Assembly: GCF_900130055.1 (NCBI RefSeq)
Contig: NZ_FQXU01000013.1
Span: 55,628 to 119,627, forward strand
Source: Clostridium intestinale DSM 6191
Lineage (GTDB): Bacteria > Bacillota > Clostridia > Clostridiales > Clostridiaceae
Direction of reading: 5' to 3'
Length of the DNA: 64,000 bases
Within the stretch, counting starts at the first letter, position 1. Each line of letters begins with the position of its first letter. The position numbers were made by a program, and so were the translations under genes. The notes under the pieces are model-generated. The model was given only the letters and a program-made list of their open reading frames with translations, was not told where the DNA came from and did no database searches. Shown here in pieces: positions 52,888 to 61,913 of this stretch.

Positions 52888-53916
52888 TTACTTAGTTGCT
52901 TCATCCCAGTATTCTGAAGTAAATGTTGTTTTATTAACTACTGGATCTTTAGCCAAGTCTTTATTATAAAGTTTTAAGAATTTTGCTGTTTGTTTAACTG
53001 CATCCATATCTATTTGTCCTATTTTAGCTGAGTCAAAACCTTGTGGAGCTGCAAGTTTAGCTACTTCTTTAGCCATATACACTTGATGTTCTAAAGATAC
53101 TGATTTATCAACTTCATAAACAATTTTTCCAGCTGCTTCTGGATTTTTAACAGCTTCCTGCCATCCTTTTATAGTAGCTTTTAAGAAACGAGTAACCACA
53201 TCTTTATTCTTAGATGCCCATTCAGAGTTTACAAACAAACAGTCTTCAAGCATCGCAACACCTTCGTCATTCATGTTTATAACATTTAAATCACTTTCTG
53301 GAATACCGCTTTCTAATAATAATCCAAATTCGTTATAAGTCATTGCAGAAGCTGCATCAACTGAACCTTCTTTTAATTGATCCATTGTATAATCTTGTTG
53401 AACTAACTTTAGGTCTGAATCCTTATTTAATTTATATTTTTCTAATAATGCAAGAACTTCATATTCATTACCACCAAACCAGTTAGCAACTTTTTTACCT
53501 TTTAAATCTGTTGGAGAATTAATTCCTGAAGATTTCTTAGAAGCTAATAATAAACCTGACTTTTGGAATACTTGTGCTATTTCTTGTAGCTCATATCCTT
53601 GAGCTTGATAGGTCATTAAACTTGATACCCATGTAACTCCGATATCTGCTGCCCCGTTATATACATTTTGTTCTGGTATAATATCACTTCCACCTGGTAA
53701 AAGTTCTATATCTATTCCCTCTTCTTTGTAATAACCTTTCTCAGCAGCTACATAAAATCCCATAAATTGTGACTGAGGAAGCCATTTTAGTTGAAGTTTC
53801 ACCTTATCTAAACTTCCATCTGTCTTTGTAGTATCTTGTGCCTTAGTACCGCAGCTTACAAGGGTTAATCCCATCATTACTACGCTTAAACATAGAGTTA
53901 ATAATTTCTTTTTCAT
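52888..53916 (-). CDS. ABC transporter substrate-binding lipoprotein (NMT1/THI5-like)
   Basis: 342 residues, lipobox LVSC with lipidated C22, then an NMT1/THI5-type binding protein: KVKLQLKWLPQSQFMGFYVAAEKGYYKEEGIDI, GAADIGVTWVSSLMTYQ, KVANWFGGNEYEV. Relatives bind thiamine pyrimidine precursors, nitrate/sulfonates or pyrimidines. In this locus a pyrimidine or its ring-opened derivative is the most likely ligand. It delivers to the permeases at 53947 and 54733. Confidence 0.9.
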   Translation of the reverse strand: MKKKLLTLCLSVVMMGLTLVSCGTKAQDTTKTDGSLDKVKLQLKWLPQSQFMGFYVAAEKGYYKEEGIDIELLPGGSDIIPEQNVYNGAADIGVTWVSSLMTYQAQGYELQEIAQVFQKSGLLLASKKSSGINSPTDLKGKKVANWFGGNEYEVLALLEKYKLNKDSDLKLVQQDYTMDQLKEGSVDAASAMTYNEFGLLLESGIPESDLNVINMNDEGVAMLEDCLFVNSEWASKNKDVVTRFLKATIKGWQEAVKNPEAAGKIVYEVDKSVSLEHQVYMAKEVAKLAAPQGFDSAKIGQIDMDAVKQTAKFLKLYNKDLAKDPVVNKTTFTSEYWDEATK

Positions 53917-53946
53917 TTTTATATCCCCCTTTTTAAATAAAATAAT

Positions 53947-54714
53947 TTATCTTTGTGAAGCATGCCATTTTATAGCTCTGCGTTCTACTAAAAGAACAAT
54001 TAAATAAAGAACAATTCCTACTAAGGCTGCCATAACTATGTAAGACCACCCCATTGCCATCATCCCTTTTCTTAAATTATCTTTAACTCCAAACCCAATA
54101 CCTGAAGTAGATGCAGCAAAATATTCACTTATCATTGCTGCCATTATTGCTGCTGCAACATTTATTTTTAGTGCGGTTAAAACACTAGGCAAACAGTTTG
54201 GTAATCGAAGTTTAAAAAATATAACCCGCTCTGAGGAAGCATAGGATTCCAATAAATCTTTAGAGAAAGGCTTTAAATCATTTAGCCCTCTATAAGCGTT
54301 AATAGCCATAGCTGCCATACAAACTACTGTTACTACGCCTACTTTTTGAGCAAATCCACTAGTAAACCAGCGATTCATTATAGGAGATAATGCAACTATT
54401 GGTATTGCATTAAATGCTGCTATTATACTAAGTCCTGTGTATCCCCACTTTGAAAATTGTGTAGCAATTACAGCTACTAAAAATCCAATAAGACATCCCA
54501 AAGCTAGTCCAACTAAGGCTCCTGAAATTGTTACAATTGTATCTGCTATAGCTTTATCAAAATTCTTTTGTAGAGTCTCTATAATTTGTGATGGTATAGG
54601 TAGCTGAAAAGGCTTAAAACCTAACGCATCATGTATAAGTCCTTTTTGCCAGATAAATATAACTAATATTCCAAATCCCAAAGGCAACAACACATTTTTA
54701 ACTTTTTCTTTCAT
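53947..54714 (-). CDS. ABC transporter permease
   Basis: 255 residues, about six helices, with the SsuC/TauC-type coupling motif EAA-like loop ESYASSERVIFFKLRLPNCLPSVLTALKIN near residues 163-190. One of two permeases expected to form a heterodimer in the pyrimidine importer. Follows the other permease gene with an 18-bp gap. Confidence 0.92.
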   Translation of the reverse strand: MKEKVKNVLLPLGFGILVIFIWQKGLIHDALGFKPFQLPIPSQIIETLQKNFDKAIADTIVTISGALVGLALGCLIGFLVAVIATQFSKWGYTGLSIIAAFNAIPIVALSPIMNRWFTSGFAQKVGVVTVVCMAAMAINAYRGLNDLKPFSKDLLESYASSERVIFFKLRLPNCLPSVLTALKINVAAAIMAAMISEYFAASTSGIGFGVKDNLRKGMMAMGWSYIVMAALVGIVLYLIVLLVERRAIKWHASQR

Positions 54715-54732
54715 GACTTCATCTCCTTTCCC

Positions 54733-55509
54733 TTATGTAGTTTGTTTTCTCCATGGCATACATATCTTCTCAAAGAAAATCACTACAAAATAACCCATAA
54801 TACCCATAAGCGCACTAGTTACAACTGAAGCCCAAAAGACATCTTTTGTTCCAGAATATAATGAATAAAGAAGTTTAACACCTATCCCACCACTTGAACC
54901 TAACATATCAACTAATATTGATGCAGTTATAGCCATTGGCGCTGCTATTTTTAATCCTGCAAATAAATAAGGTAAACTATAGGGAATCATAAGCTTGTAA
55001 TATATGCTCTTTTTCTTAGCTGCATATGAATATAGTAGTTCCTTCTTATCACTTTCAACACTATTAAGTCCACTCAGCATATTTACTGAAACAGGGAAAA
55101 ATGTTATATAAGCAGCTATTACTATTCTTGATGTATTCATATCCTTAACTAAAGTAAATATTATAGGAGCAAGTCCTAATACTGGTATCATTTGTGATAC
55201 TATCAAATACGGCAAAGCTATCTTTTCTGCTATTTTTGATAAACTCATAATTATAGCTAATATAAATCCTATTAAAGCTCCAAGTGCAAATCCTAAAACT
55301 GCTCTTGAAAAAGTAAGTCCAGCTGCTGAAACTAAGTCAGTGAAATTCTGAGTAATAGATACAATAATACTATGTGGATAAGGTAACTTCGCATCAGCCA
55401 TAGGATCATTAATCACTTTATCTAGAAAGAAAGCAATCAATTCCCAAACTAAAAATACTCCAATAGTCCACACTAAATTGACTTTGTATTTTTCTTTCTT
55501 ACTTAGCAT
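54733..55509 (-). CDS. ABC transporter permease
   Basis: 258 residues from the ATG at 55509 (GAGGGGG upstream, just after the ATPase stop). Six helices and the coupling loop SYAAKKKSIYYKLMIPYSLPYLFAGLKIA. Partner of the permease at 53947. The family transports small anionic or aromatic substrates. Confidence 0.92.
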   Translation of the reverse strand: MLSKKEKYKVNLVWTIGVFLVWELIAFFLDKVINDPMADAKLPYPHSIIVSITQNFTDLVSAAGLTFSRAVLGFALGALIGFILAIIMSLSKIAEKIALPYLIVSQMIPVLGLAPIIFTLVKDMNTSRIVIAAYITFFPVSVNMLSGLNSVESDKKELLYSYAAKKKSIYYKLMIPYSLPYLFAGLKIAAPMAITASILVDMLGSSGGIGVKLLYSLYSGTKDVFWASVVTSALMGIMGYFVVIFFEKICMPWRKQTT

Positions 55510-55511
55510 TA

Positions 55512-56321
55512 TCACACCCCCTCAAAGCTGTTTCTGATTTTAGTTATATAGTCATAGAATTTTTGCGTTTGCTTTGATTCCATATTTCTTGGTCTTGGAA
55601 TATCAATATCTATTACAGCTGAAACACGTCCAGGATGTGGTGATAAAACAACAACTCTATCAGATAGGAAAACCGCTTCTGAAATATTATGAGTTACAAA
55701 TACTACTGTCTTTTTGGTTTTACTCCAGATATCCAAAAGATCTTCATGAAGTTTTTCACGAGTAAATTCATCTAAAGCAGAAAATGGTTCATCCATAAGA
55801 AGAATTTCTGGATTAATTGCTAAAGCTCTTGCAATTCCAACTCTTTGCTGCATGCCTCCACTTAACTCATAAGGATAATGTTTCCCAAACTTTGATAATC
55901 CTACTAGATCAAGCATTTCCGAAACCTTAGCGGTACGATCCTGTTTCTTCATACCTAAAATCTCCATTGGCATACATACATTTCTTCTAACTGTTCTCCA
56001 ATCATATAAAACTGGATTTTGAAACACTACTCCAAACTTCTTTTGTAGTCTTATATCTCTTGGACTTTGTCCTCTTACTGTGATATTTCCCATAGAAGGT
56101 TGTAATAAATCTGCTATGATTCTAAGCAATGTTGTTTTTCCGCAGCCTGATGGTCCTAATAATGAAATAAATTCTCCTTCTTTAACCTCTAGATTAACAT
56201 CCTTAAGAGCGGTTACCGGCTTTCCACCATTTTTATCTTGATATATCATGCTTAAATTTTCTATTTTAATTTCTATATTATTTGACTCTTCTTGAAATGT
56301 AGTTTCTATTTCATTAATCAT
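55512..56321 (-). CDS. ABC transporter ATPase (SsuB/TauB type)
   Basis: 269 residues: Walker A GPSGCGKTT, Q-loop VVFQNPVLYDWRTV, signature LSGGMQQRVGIARA, Walker B ILLMDEPFSALDE, H-loop VTHNISEA. Powers the two-permease importer of the pyrimidine locus. First gene after an intra-cluster terminator. Confidence 0.94.
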   Translation of the reverse strand: MINEIETTFQEESNNIEIKIENLSMIYQDKNGGKPVTALKDVNLEVKEGEFISLLGPSGCGKTTLLRIIADLLQPSMGNITVRGQSPRDIRLQKKFGVVFQNPVLYDWRTVRRNVCMPMEILGMKKQDRTAKVSEMLDLVGLSKFGKHYPYELSGGMQQRVGIARALAINPEILLMDEPFSALDEFTREKLHEDLLDIWSKTKKTVVFVTHNISEAVFLSDRVVVLSPHPGRVSAVIDIDIPRPRNMESKQTQKFYDYITKIRNSFEGV

Positions 56322-56342
56322 ACTTACTACGCCTCCCCTAAA

Positions 56343-56380
56343 TATAAAAAATGACGCAAAACCTTAAGTTTTGCGCCATT
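56343..56380 (-). terminator. Terminator inside the pyrimidine cluster
   Basis: On the minus strand AATGGCGCAAAAC-TTAAG-GTTTTGCGTCATT followed by TTTTTATATT; lies between the alcohol dehydrogenase and ABC ATPase genes and splits the cluster into two transcription segments or attenuates the second. Confidence 0.85.
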
Positions 56381-56391
56381 GCAAATTATTT

Positions 56392-57543
56392 CTACCATAA
56401 TTTTTCGTAAATTTTTAATAAATCATCTTTTGAAACTTCTTTTATTGTATTTGATGGACTTCCACTGTTCATTGCATCTTGTGCCATCTTATCTACAAAT
56501 TTATTAAACTCATCTTTATCTATACCATATTCTTTTAATGTAGGTATTTCACATACCTTACATAACTCTGAGAGTTTATCTAAAAAAGCTTCTGAAGCTT
56601 CCTTATCACTTTTGCTTTCATCAGCTGCTCCGATTGCTCTTCCAATCTCACCAAATCTCTCATAGCTACCATCTAAAACATAGCTTAAACATTCCTTTAT
56701 AAGCATTGCATTTGAAATTCCATGTGGTACATGAAATAATGCTCCTATTGGTCTACTCATTCCATGAACTATGGTTACAGATGAATTGTTTATGCATACT
56801 CCTGCTTCATAAGCAGCTATTGCCATTTCCTCTCTTGCTTTTTTATCTTCTCCATTTTTATATACAAGAGGCAAATGCTTAAATATTTTCTTAATTGAAG
56901 ATAATGCAAATGTATCTGTTAATGGATTAGCTTTTCTTGAAGTATAAGCTTCAACTGCGTGAGTTAATGCATCCATACCAGTTGCTGCTGTAACTCCTTT
57001 TGGAGCCGTAAGTGAAAACTTAGCATCAATAATTGCTAAATCAGGAAGCAGTGCTTCTCCTTTTAATAACATCTTTATATCTTTTTTTGAATCTGTAATA
57101 ACTGTAAACTTCGTAGCTTCAGAGCCTGTTCCTGCTGTAGTTGGAATTAATACTAAGGGTGGAAACCTTCCTTCCATAGTTTGTCCCATGTAATCTGAGA
57201 TTTCACCTTCAAGTTTTGTCATAGCTACTATTGCTTTTCCGCTATCTAAAGGACTTCCTCCTCCTACTGCTATACAGAAATCACATTCTCCTTCTTTATA
57301 AGCCTTAACTCCAGCTTCAATCATAACCTCTGTTGGTTCACCAGTTATTTCATTAAAAATTAAATAATCTATTTTCCACGTTTCTAAACAGTCAGTAATA
57401 ATCTTAACTGTACCCATCTTAGTTACATTTTTACCTGATACAATAAGTGCCTTTTTTCCAAAGGATTTTATTATATTTTCACTTTGTTCAAGTGCACCTT
57501 CTCCAATAATAGTACGTCCTGGTAAACTAAATTCATATGCCAC
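56392..57543 (-). CDS. Iron-type alcohol dehydrogenase, probable malonate-semialdehyde reductase
   Basis: About 383 residues from the GTG at 57543 (GAGG 8 bases upstream). Group III Fe-ADH: NAD(P)-binding GGGSPLDSGKA and IPTTAGTGSEAT; metal-ligand helices MDALTHAVEAYTS and VHGMSRPIGALFHVPHGISNAML. Next to the aminotransferase it should reduce malonate semialdehyde to 3-hydroxypropionate, disposing of the carbon of beta-alanine, as described for PydE-type enzymes of clostridial reductive pyrimidine degradation. It could also act on other aldehydes. Confidence 0.85.
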   Translation of the reverse strand: MAYEFSLPGRTIIGEGALEQSENIIKSFGKKALIVSGKNVTKMGTVKIITDCLETWKIDYLIFNEITGEPTEVMIEAGVKAYKEGECDFCIAVGGGSPLDSGKAIVAMTKLEGEISDYMGQTMEGRFPPLVLIPTTAGTGSEATKFTVITDSKKDIKMLLKGEALLPDLAIIDAKFSLTAPKGVTAATGMDALTHAVEAYTSRKANPLTDTFALSSIKKIFKHLPLVYKNGEDKKAREEMAIAAYEAGVCINNSSVTIVHGMSRPIGALFHVPHGISNAMLIKECLSYVLDGSYERFGEIGRAIGAADESKSDKEASEAFLDKLSELCKVCEIPTLKEYGIDKDEFNKFVDKMAQDAMNSGSPSNTIKEVSKDDLLKIYEKLW

Positions 57544-57557
57544 TATTTTCACCTCAT

Positions 57558-58883
57558 CTAGATAAATTCTTTGTCCACAATCTCAAGCACTTCATCTAAT
57601 TTAGCTAACTCTTCAACTAGCTGCTCTTCTGTAATAATTAATGGTGGTGCTACAAGTATCATATTTTCATGAGTATAAGTCATAAACTTTCTTTCTTTAA
57701 GCATTCCTAAGATTTTTCCCATAACTCCTTCTGGATCTTTTCCATAAGGTACTAATGCCTCTTTTGTCTCTTTATCCTTAACTAATTCCACAGCTGAAAA
57801 TAACCCAATATATCTTACATCCCCGACAGATGGATGTTTTTCCTTGATCTCTTCAAGTTTTTCGCCAAGTACTTTTCCAACCTTATTTACATTATCTAAG
57901 ATGTTTTCTTCTTCATAATAATTAATACAAGCAAGTCCTGCTGCACAAGCTAGAGGATGTCCGCTATAAGTTAATCCACAAGATAATAAATTATCATCAA
58001 AATATGCTGCAATTTCACTACTTACTGCTACTCCCCCAAGTTGAACATAACCACAGGTTACACCTTTTGCAAAAGTTACGATGTCAGGTTTTACTCCAAA
58101 ATTCTCAAATCCAAACATCTTACCTGTTCTTCCCCAGCCTGTCATTACTTCATCACATATCATTAAAATACCAAACTCATCACATAAAGCTCTAACTCCT
58201 GGTAAATAGCCCTTCGGTGGAATTATTATACCATTTGAACCTGTTATGGTTTCTAAAACTATAGCTGCAACACTGTTTGGACCCTCATATATTATCTGTT
58301 CTCTTAATTTTGTCAAATAGTATTTTGTTGCTTCTTCTTCTGATTTAAAATCTATAGCTTCTCTATAAATATATGGATCAAAAAACTTAACAAACCCTGG
58401 TATGCCAGGTTCTAAAGTATATCTTCTAGGTTCACCAGTTAAGTTTCCTGCCCCAAATGATGATCCATGATAACTACGATAACGGCTAAATACCTTAGAC
58501 TTACCTGTAAACATTCTTGCTATTTTAACAGCATTTTCGTTAGATTCTGCACCTGCATTTGTAAAAAATACTTTTCCCATATTATCAGGCATTAATTCGA
58601 TTATTTTCTTTGCAAGCTTTGCTCGAGATTCAGCTCCAAAGGATGGACCTACAAAACAAAACTTGTCTACTTGTTCCTTAATTGCATCCCCTATTGCTTT
58701 ATTCCCAAATCCAAGATTCATATTAACTAGTTGAGAAGACATATCTGTATATCTATTTCCATCATAATCCCAAAAATAAATTCCATCAGCTTTTTCAACG
58801 GATATTGGATTTAAATTTCCTTGTTTGCTCCATGATTGTAAATTATATTTCTTTAATGTACTTTTAATTTCCTCACCATTCAT
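57558..58883 (-). CDS. Class III aminotransferase, probable beta-alanine:2-oxoacid aminotransferase
   Basis: 441 residues with the class III PLP pattern: FTNAGAESNENAVKIAR (phosphate), YRSYHGSSFGAG, CDEVMTGWGRTG (D244), and Schiff-base lysine K273 in TFAKGVTCGYVQLGGV. In this setting it should convert beta-alanine to malonate semialdehyde, with pyruvate or 2-oxoglutarate as acceptor (PydD/PydD2 role). First catabolic gene of the cluster; a terminator hairpin lies in its leader. Confidence 0.88.
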   Translation of the reverse strand: MNGEEIKSTLKKYNLQSWSKQGNLNPISVEKADGIYFWDYDGNRYTDMSSQLVNMNLGFGNKAIGDAIKEQVDKFCFVGPSFGAESRAKLAKKIIELMPDNMGKVFFTNAGAESNENAVKIARMFTGKSKVFSRYRSYHGSSFGAGNLTGEPRRYTLEPGIPGFVKFFDPYIYREAIDFKSEEEATKYYLTKLREQIIYEGPNSVAAIVLETITGSNGIIIPPKGYLPGVRALCDEFGILMICDEVMTGWGRTGKMFGFENFGVKPDIVTFAKGVTCGYVQLGGVAVSSEIAAYFDDNLLSCGLTYSGHPLACAAGLACINYYEEENILDNVNKVGKVLGEKLEEIKEKHPSVGDVRYIGLFSAVELVKDKETKEALVPYGKDPEGVMGKILGMLKERKFMTYTHENMILVAPPLIITEEQLVEELAKLDEVLEIVDKEFI

Positions 58884-58904
58884 ATCATAACACGCTCCCC
58901 TTAA

Positions 58905-58943
58905 ATAAAAAGACGGAACTTATTCTATTGAACAAGCTCCGTC
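58905..58943 (-). terminator. Terminator in the leader of the pyrimidine catabolic genes
   Basis: On the minus strand GACGGAGCTT-GTTCAATAGAAT-AAGTTCCGTC followed by TTTTTATTT. It lies between the promoter at 58986-59015 and the aminotransferase start, so it can attenuate the operon; it can also end pucR transcripts. Confidence 0.75.
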
Positions 58944-58985
58944 GCTGTTTATCAAATTTCTATTATTCATCTTTAACATGTTTAT

Positions 58986-59015
58986 ATTATATACCTGTAT
59001 TTTAATTAAATACAA
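58986..59015 (-). promoter_or_regulatory. Promoter with internal palindrome for the pyrimidine catabolic genes
   Basis: Minus strand TTGTAT (59010-59015), 18-base spacer, TATAAT (58986-58991). The spacer and -35 carry TGTATTT-5-AAATACA (58996-59014), a perfect 7-bp inverted repeat and plausible regulator site. Confidence 0.65.
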
Positions 59016-59037
59016 TGAATAGGTGACTAAGTTTTTT

Positions 59038-59051
59038 TGTGCATATGCACA
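59038..59051. promoter_or_regulatory. 14-bp perfect palindrome next to the pucR stop codon
   Basis: TGTGCATATGCACA, 23 bases upstream of the -35 box of the catabolic promoter; a candidate activator site for the PucR-type regulator. Confidence 0.45.
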
Positions 59052-59052
59052 T

Positions 59053-60201
59053 CTACATTAAATCTTTAATATAAAATCCTAAATAAAATCTTAACTTCTC
59101 ATCTAATCCTAATGGATTAAATCCTGTTATTTTTTCAATTTTTTTAAGCTGATTATTAACTGTATTTCTATGAATATATTGTTTTTCAGCAACAAGACTT
59201 TGACTTCCGTTATTTTTTAAATATGTATATAAAAACTCCATTAAATCTGTATTATTTTCCTTATCATATTTCTCTAATTTTCCTAAGGTCTCCTCATAAT
59301 ATGCCTTTAGAATATTTTTATCTTTTGTATTTAATAAAATTTTATAAATATCTAATTTATCATAAAAAATTATCTCCTTGCCTTTTTTCTTAGCCATATT
59401 CATAGCTGTAAAAGCATTATTAAAGTTTTCCGCCTGAACCTTTATTCCTGCCTTATTTTCACCTACACCCATATAAATCTTACAGGAGTGCATATCCCAT
59501 TCGCTAAAGAAATTAGTTACAAAACTATTTATATTATAATTACTATAATTAACTAAAACCAAAACCCAGCAATCATTATGGGGAAAAGATATATAAAGCT
59601 CATGAATACTTCTAGCAATTCTTTCAGAATACATTCTAATTCTATTCATATTAAACTCTTCATCTTTTTCTCCCTCAAAAGACATAACAATAAAACAGAA
59701 ATTGCTATCCCTTAAATATCCATACCTCTCCATTTGAAGTATATGAGTCTCTAAATCTCCAATTTGAAATATAATATTTTTAATAGTTGTTGCAAGACTT
59801 ATCTCTACCTGCTCACTTTGCATAATCCTAGAACATACATCCCTAGTTATATCAACCATCCTTGTTTCCCAAGGAATAGTATAAAGAGGCATGTTTACAC
59901 TATTACAATATTTTATTACCTCTTCTGGAACCTCTTTAGTATAGGGCCCAATATTTATAACAAAGGCGCTAGTTCCGACGTTGTATAGTTTTTTCGTGTA
60001 ATTTAAAAGCCAACCTTTTGTTTTATTAAGTATACCAGCAGTAAATACAACTTCATTTCCATGAAGAAATTTACTAACATCATCATCCTCTACGATATGT
60101 ACCCACTCAACTAATTTATTAAGTCCCTTGTTTCCTGCTATTAATTTCATTTGGTAGAGTACAGCCCCATTTCCAAATAGTTTTCCTACTGTAATTGACA
60201 T
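59053..60201 (-). CDS. PucR-family transcriptional regulator
   Basis: 382 residues from the ATG at 60201 (TTGGGGG 7 bases upstream). N-terminal PucR domain (ITVGKLFGNGAVLYQMKLIAG... VEWVHIVEDDDVSKFLHGNEVVFTAG), central GGDEF-like linker domain (FCFIVMSFEG... MHSCKIYMGVGE) and a C-terminal HTH_30 (NNGSQSLVAEKQYIHRNTVNNQLKKIEKITG). PucR relatives activate purine or other catabolic genes. Here it should control the adjacent reductive pyrimidine pathway. Same orientation as, and directly upstream of, the catabolic genes. Confidence 0.93.
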   Translation of the reverse strand: MSITVGKLFGNGAVLYQMKLIAGNKGLNKLVEWVHIVEDDDVSKFLHGNEVVFTAGILNKTKGWLLNYTKKLYNVGTSAFVINIGPYTKEVPEEVIKYCNSVNMPLYTIPWETRMVDITRDVCSRIMQSEQVEISLATTIKNIIFQIGDLETHILQMERYGYLRDSNFCFIVMSFEGEKDEEFNMNRIRMYSERIARSIHELYISFPHNDCWVLVLVNYSNYNINSFVTNFFSEWDMHSCKIYMGVGENKAGIKVQAENFNNAFTAMNMAKKKGKEIIFYDKLDIYKILLNTKDKNILKAYYEETLGKLEKYDKENNTDLMEFLYTYLKNNGSQSLVAEKQYIHRNTVNNQLKKIEKITGFNPLGLDEKLRFYLGFYIKDLM

Positions 60202-60408
60202 TATATCGCCCCCAAGCAATTACATATTTTTATTTATTATATAACAAAAGAATTCCAAAGGCGACTGTGAATATTTATTGTATTCCCATGAAACAAAAAT
60301 AGAGATATAGAGATAGTAATTAGAAAAACTATTTCCACATCCCTATATATTTTTAAATTCTTTTGTTCTTATATTCCCATTAATTTTTTATACCAAAAGG
60401 CTCTCTCA

Positions 60409-61224
60409 TTAATATTCTATCCTTTTCTCCATGATATAGGATGTTCCTGCAAAAAAGAAGCTTAAGATAGCTATATCCAATATCATAGAACTTAAACTAC
60501 TTGCCATTCCTGTTGCTAATCCTTTAAAAAATGTAAAAGTTACTATTGGATAATTTTCAATTTTAATGGATAAATACAGTATTATAGCTACTAACACTCC
60601 AAATGTTATAATACTTATCAAGGTCGAAAGTTTATTTTTATGAGTGATAGCTTTCGCTACAGCTGTACAAAAATTTATTAATAAATAAAAGGATACATAA
60701 GATAAAATCACATAAATAATTGTAAATAGCAAAGAAAATGGATAATCAAGTATGATTTTAAGCCAGTCAGAAATTTGAGTTAGTAGAACTTTATCAAAAT
60801 TACTCATAACTAAAATAAAAATCATTACAGATGCAAGCGCTATTATTGTACACCCAACAGTTACCACTATAGTTGATACTAACTTTGATAATATCTTTTT
60901 CCAAGAAGGTGCGGGTATCATAAGTTCTAAAGGAGCTTGCTTACCAGAAAGGTCTTTTTCATATCTTGTTACACCTTCAAAAAAAGGATAAATACTTATA
61001 AGAACAGTAAATAAAAAATAAAATACTATGCATACAAACCAGAAGAATCCAAATTTTGCATCTGATGTTCCCTCCTGTACAAATGGAACAGGATCACCAC
61101 TTGTAACATTTAATACTTTACTTGTAACTAATAATATTACTTCAATAAGGGCATAGCCTAATAAAATATACTTCATACTTTTCCATTTTTTCATAAATTC
61201 ATATTTTAATAAATTAGTTAACAT
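60409..61224 (-). CDS. ABC-2 type permease of a GntR-controlled exporter
   Basis: 271 residues with six helices; the N-terminal LLKYEFMKKWKSMKY amphipathic start is typical of YtrC/YtrD or ABC-2 membrane proteins. The start overlaps the ATPase gene by 7 bp. Forms an exporter with it. Cargo unknown; YtrA-type systems respond to cell-wall antibiotics. Confidence 0.86.
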   Translation of the reverse strand: MLTNLLKYEFMKKWKSMKYILLGYALIEVILLVTSKVLNVTSGDPVPFVQEGTSDAKFGFFWFVCIVFYFLFTVLISIYPFFEGVTRYEKDLSGKQAPLELMIPAPSWKKILSKLVSTIVVTVGCTIIALASVMIFILVMSNFDKVLLTQISDWLKIILDYPFSLLFTIIYVILSYVSFYLLINFCTAVAKAITHKNKLSTLISIITFGVLVAIILYLSIKIENYPIVTFTFFKGLATGMASSLSSMILDIAILSFFFAGTSYIMEKRIEY

Positions 61225-61913
61225 GCAAAAACCTCCCTGTAAAGTTCGTCAAGGGTCATACTTTTTTCTATTCTTAAATCCTCTGCATTTCCACAAAGCT
61301 CAATTTTTCCTTCTTTAAGAAAGTAGACCTCATCTAGTAAACTCTCTACCTCATTAATAAGATGGCTTGTTATTATCATAGAGCTTTCAAAGTTAAAGCC
61401 TTTTAAGATTGCCTTTAAGATTTGTTCTCTAGCTACTGGATCTACCCCATTTAAAGGTTCATCAAGTATTATTAGTTTAGCTTCTCTAGCTAAGGTTAAA
61501 GCTAATGCTAACTTTTCCTTCATTCCTTTTGAAAGTCCTTTTACTGACATATCTAGCTCTAATTTCATAAAATCTAATAGTTCATAAAACTTTTCTGAAT
61601 TAAAATCCTTAAAAAATGATGTATATACATTCTCTGCATCACTAATTTTCATCCAAGGATATAAAAAATCGCTATCTGGTAAATATGCAATTAACTCTTT
61701 TATTTTATAACCTATTTCGGTATTACATACTTGAACTTTTCCATCAGTAGGTCTTGTTAAACCAGCTATTATCTTCAAAAAGGTAGTTTTTCCACTTCCA
61801 TTTGGTCCTAAAATGCCTACTATTTTTCCTTTATCAACAGTTAAATCAACTCCATTTAAAGCTTTTTTGGTAAGATATTTTTTGCTTATTCCATTAACTT
61901 CAAGAATTTTCAT
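61218..61913 (-). CDS. ABC transporter ATPase (YtrB-like)
   Basis: 231 residues: Walker A GPNGSGKTT, signature LSKGMKEKLALALTL, Walker B LIILDEPLNGVDP, H-loop TSHL. Overlaps GntR by 14 bp and the permease by 7 bp, so the three are translationally coupled. The LSKGMKEK signature is the usual one for YtrB/drug-export ATPases. Confidence 0.92.
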   Translation of the reverse strand: MKILEVNGISKKYLTKKALNGVDLTVDKGKIVGILGPNGSGKTTFLKIIAGLTRPTDGKVQVCNTEIGYKIKELIAYLPDSDFLYPWMKISDAENVYTSFFKDFNSEKFYELLDFMKLELDMSVKGLSKGMKEKLALALTLAREAKLIILDEPLNGVDPVAREQILKAILKGFNFESSMIITSHLINEVESLLDEVYFLKEGKIELCGNAEDLRIEKSMTLDELYREVFAC

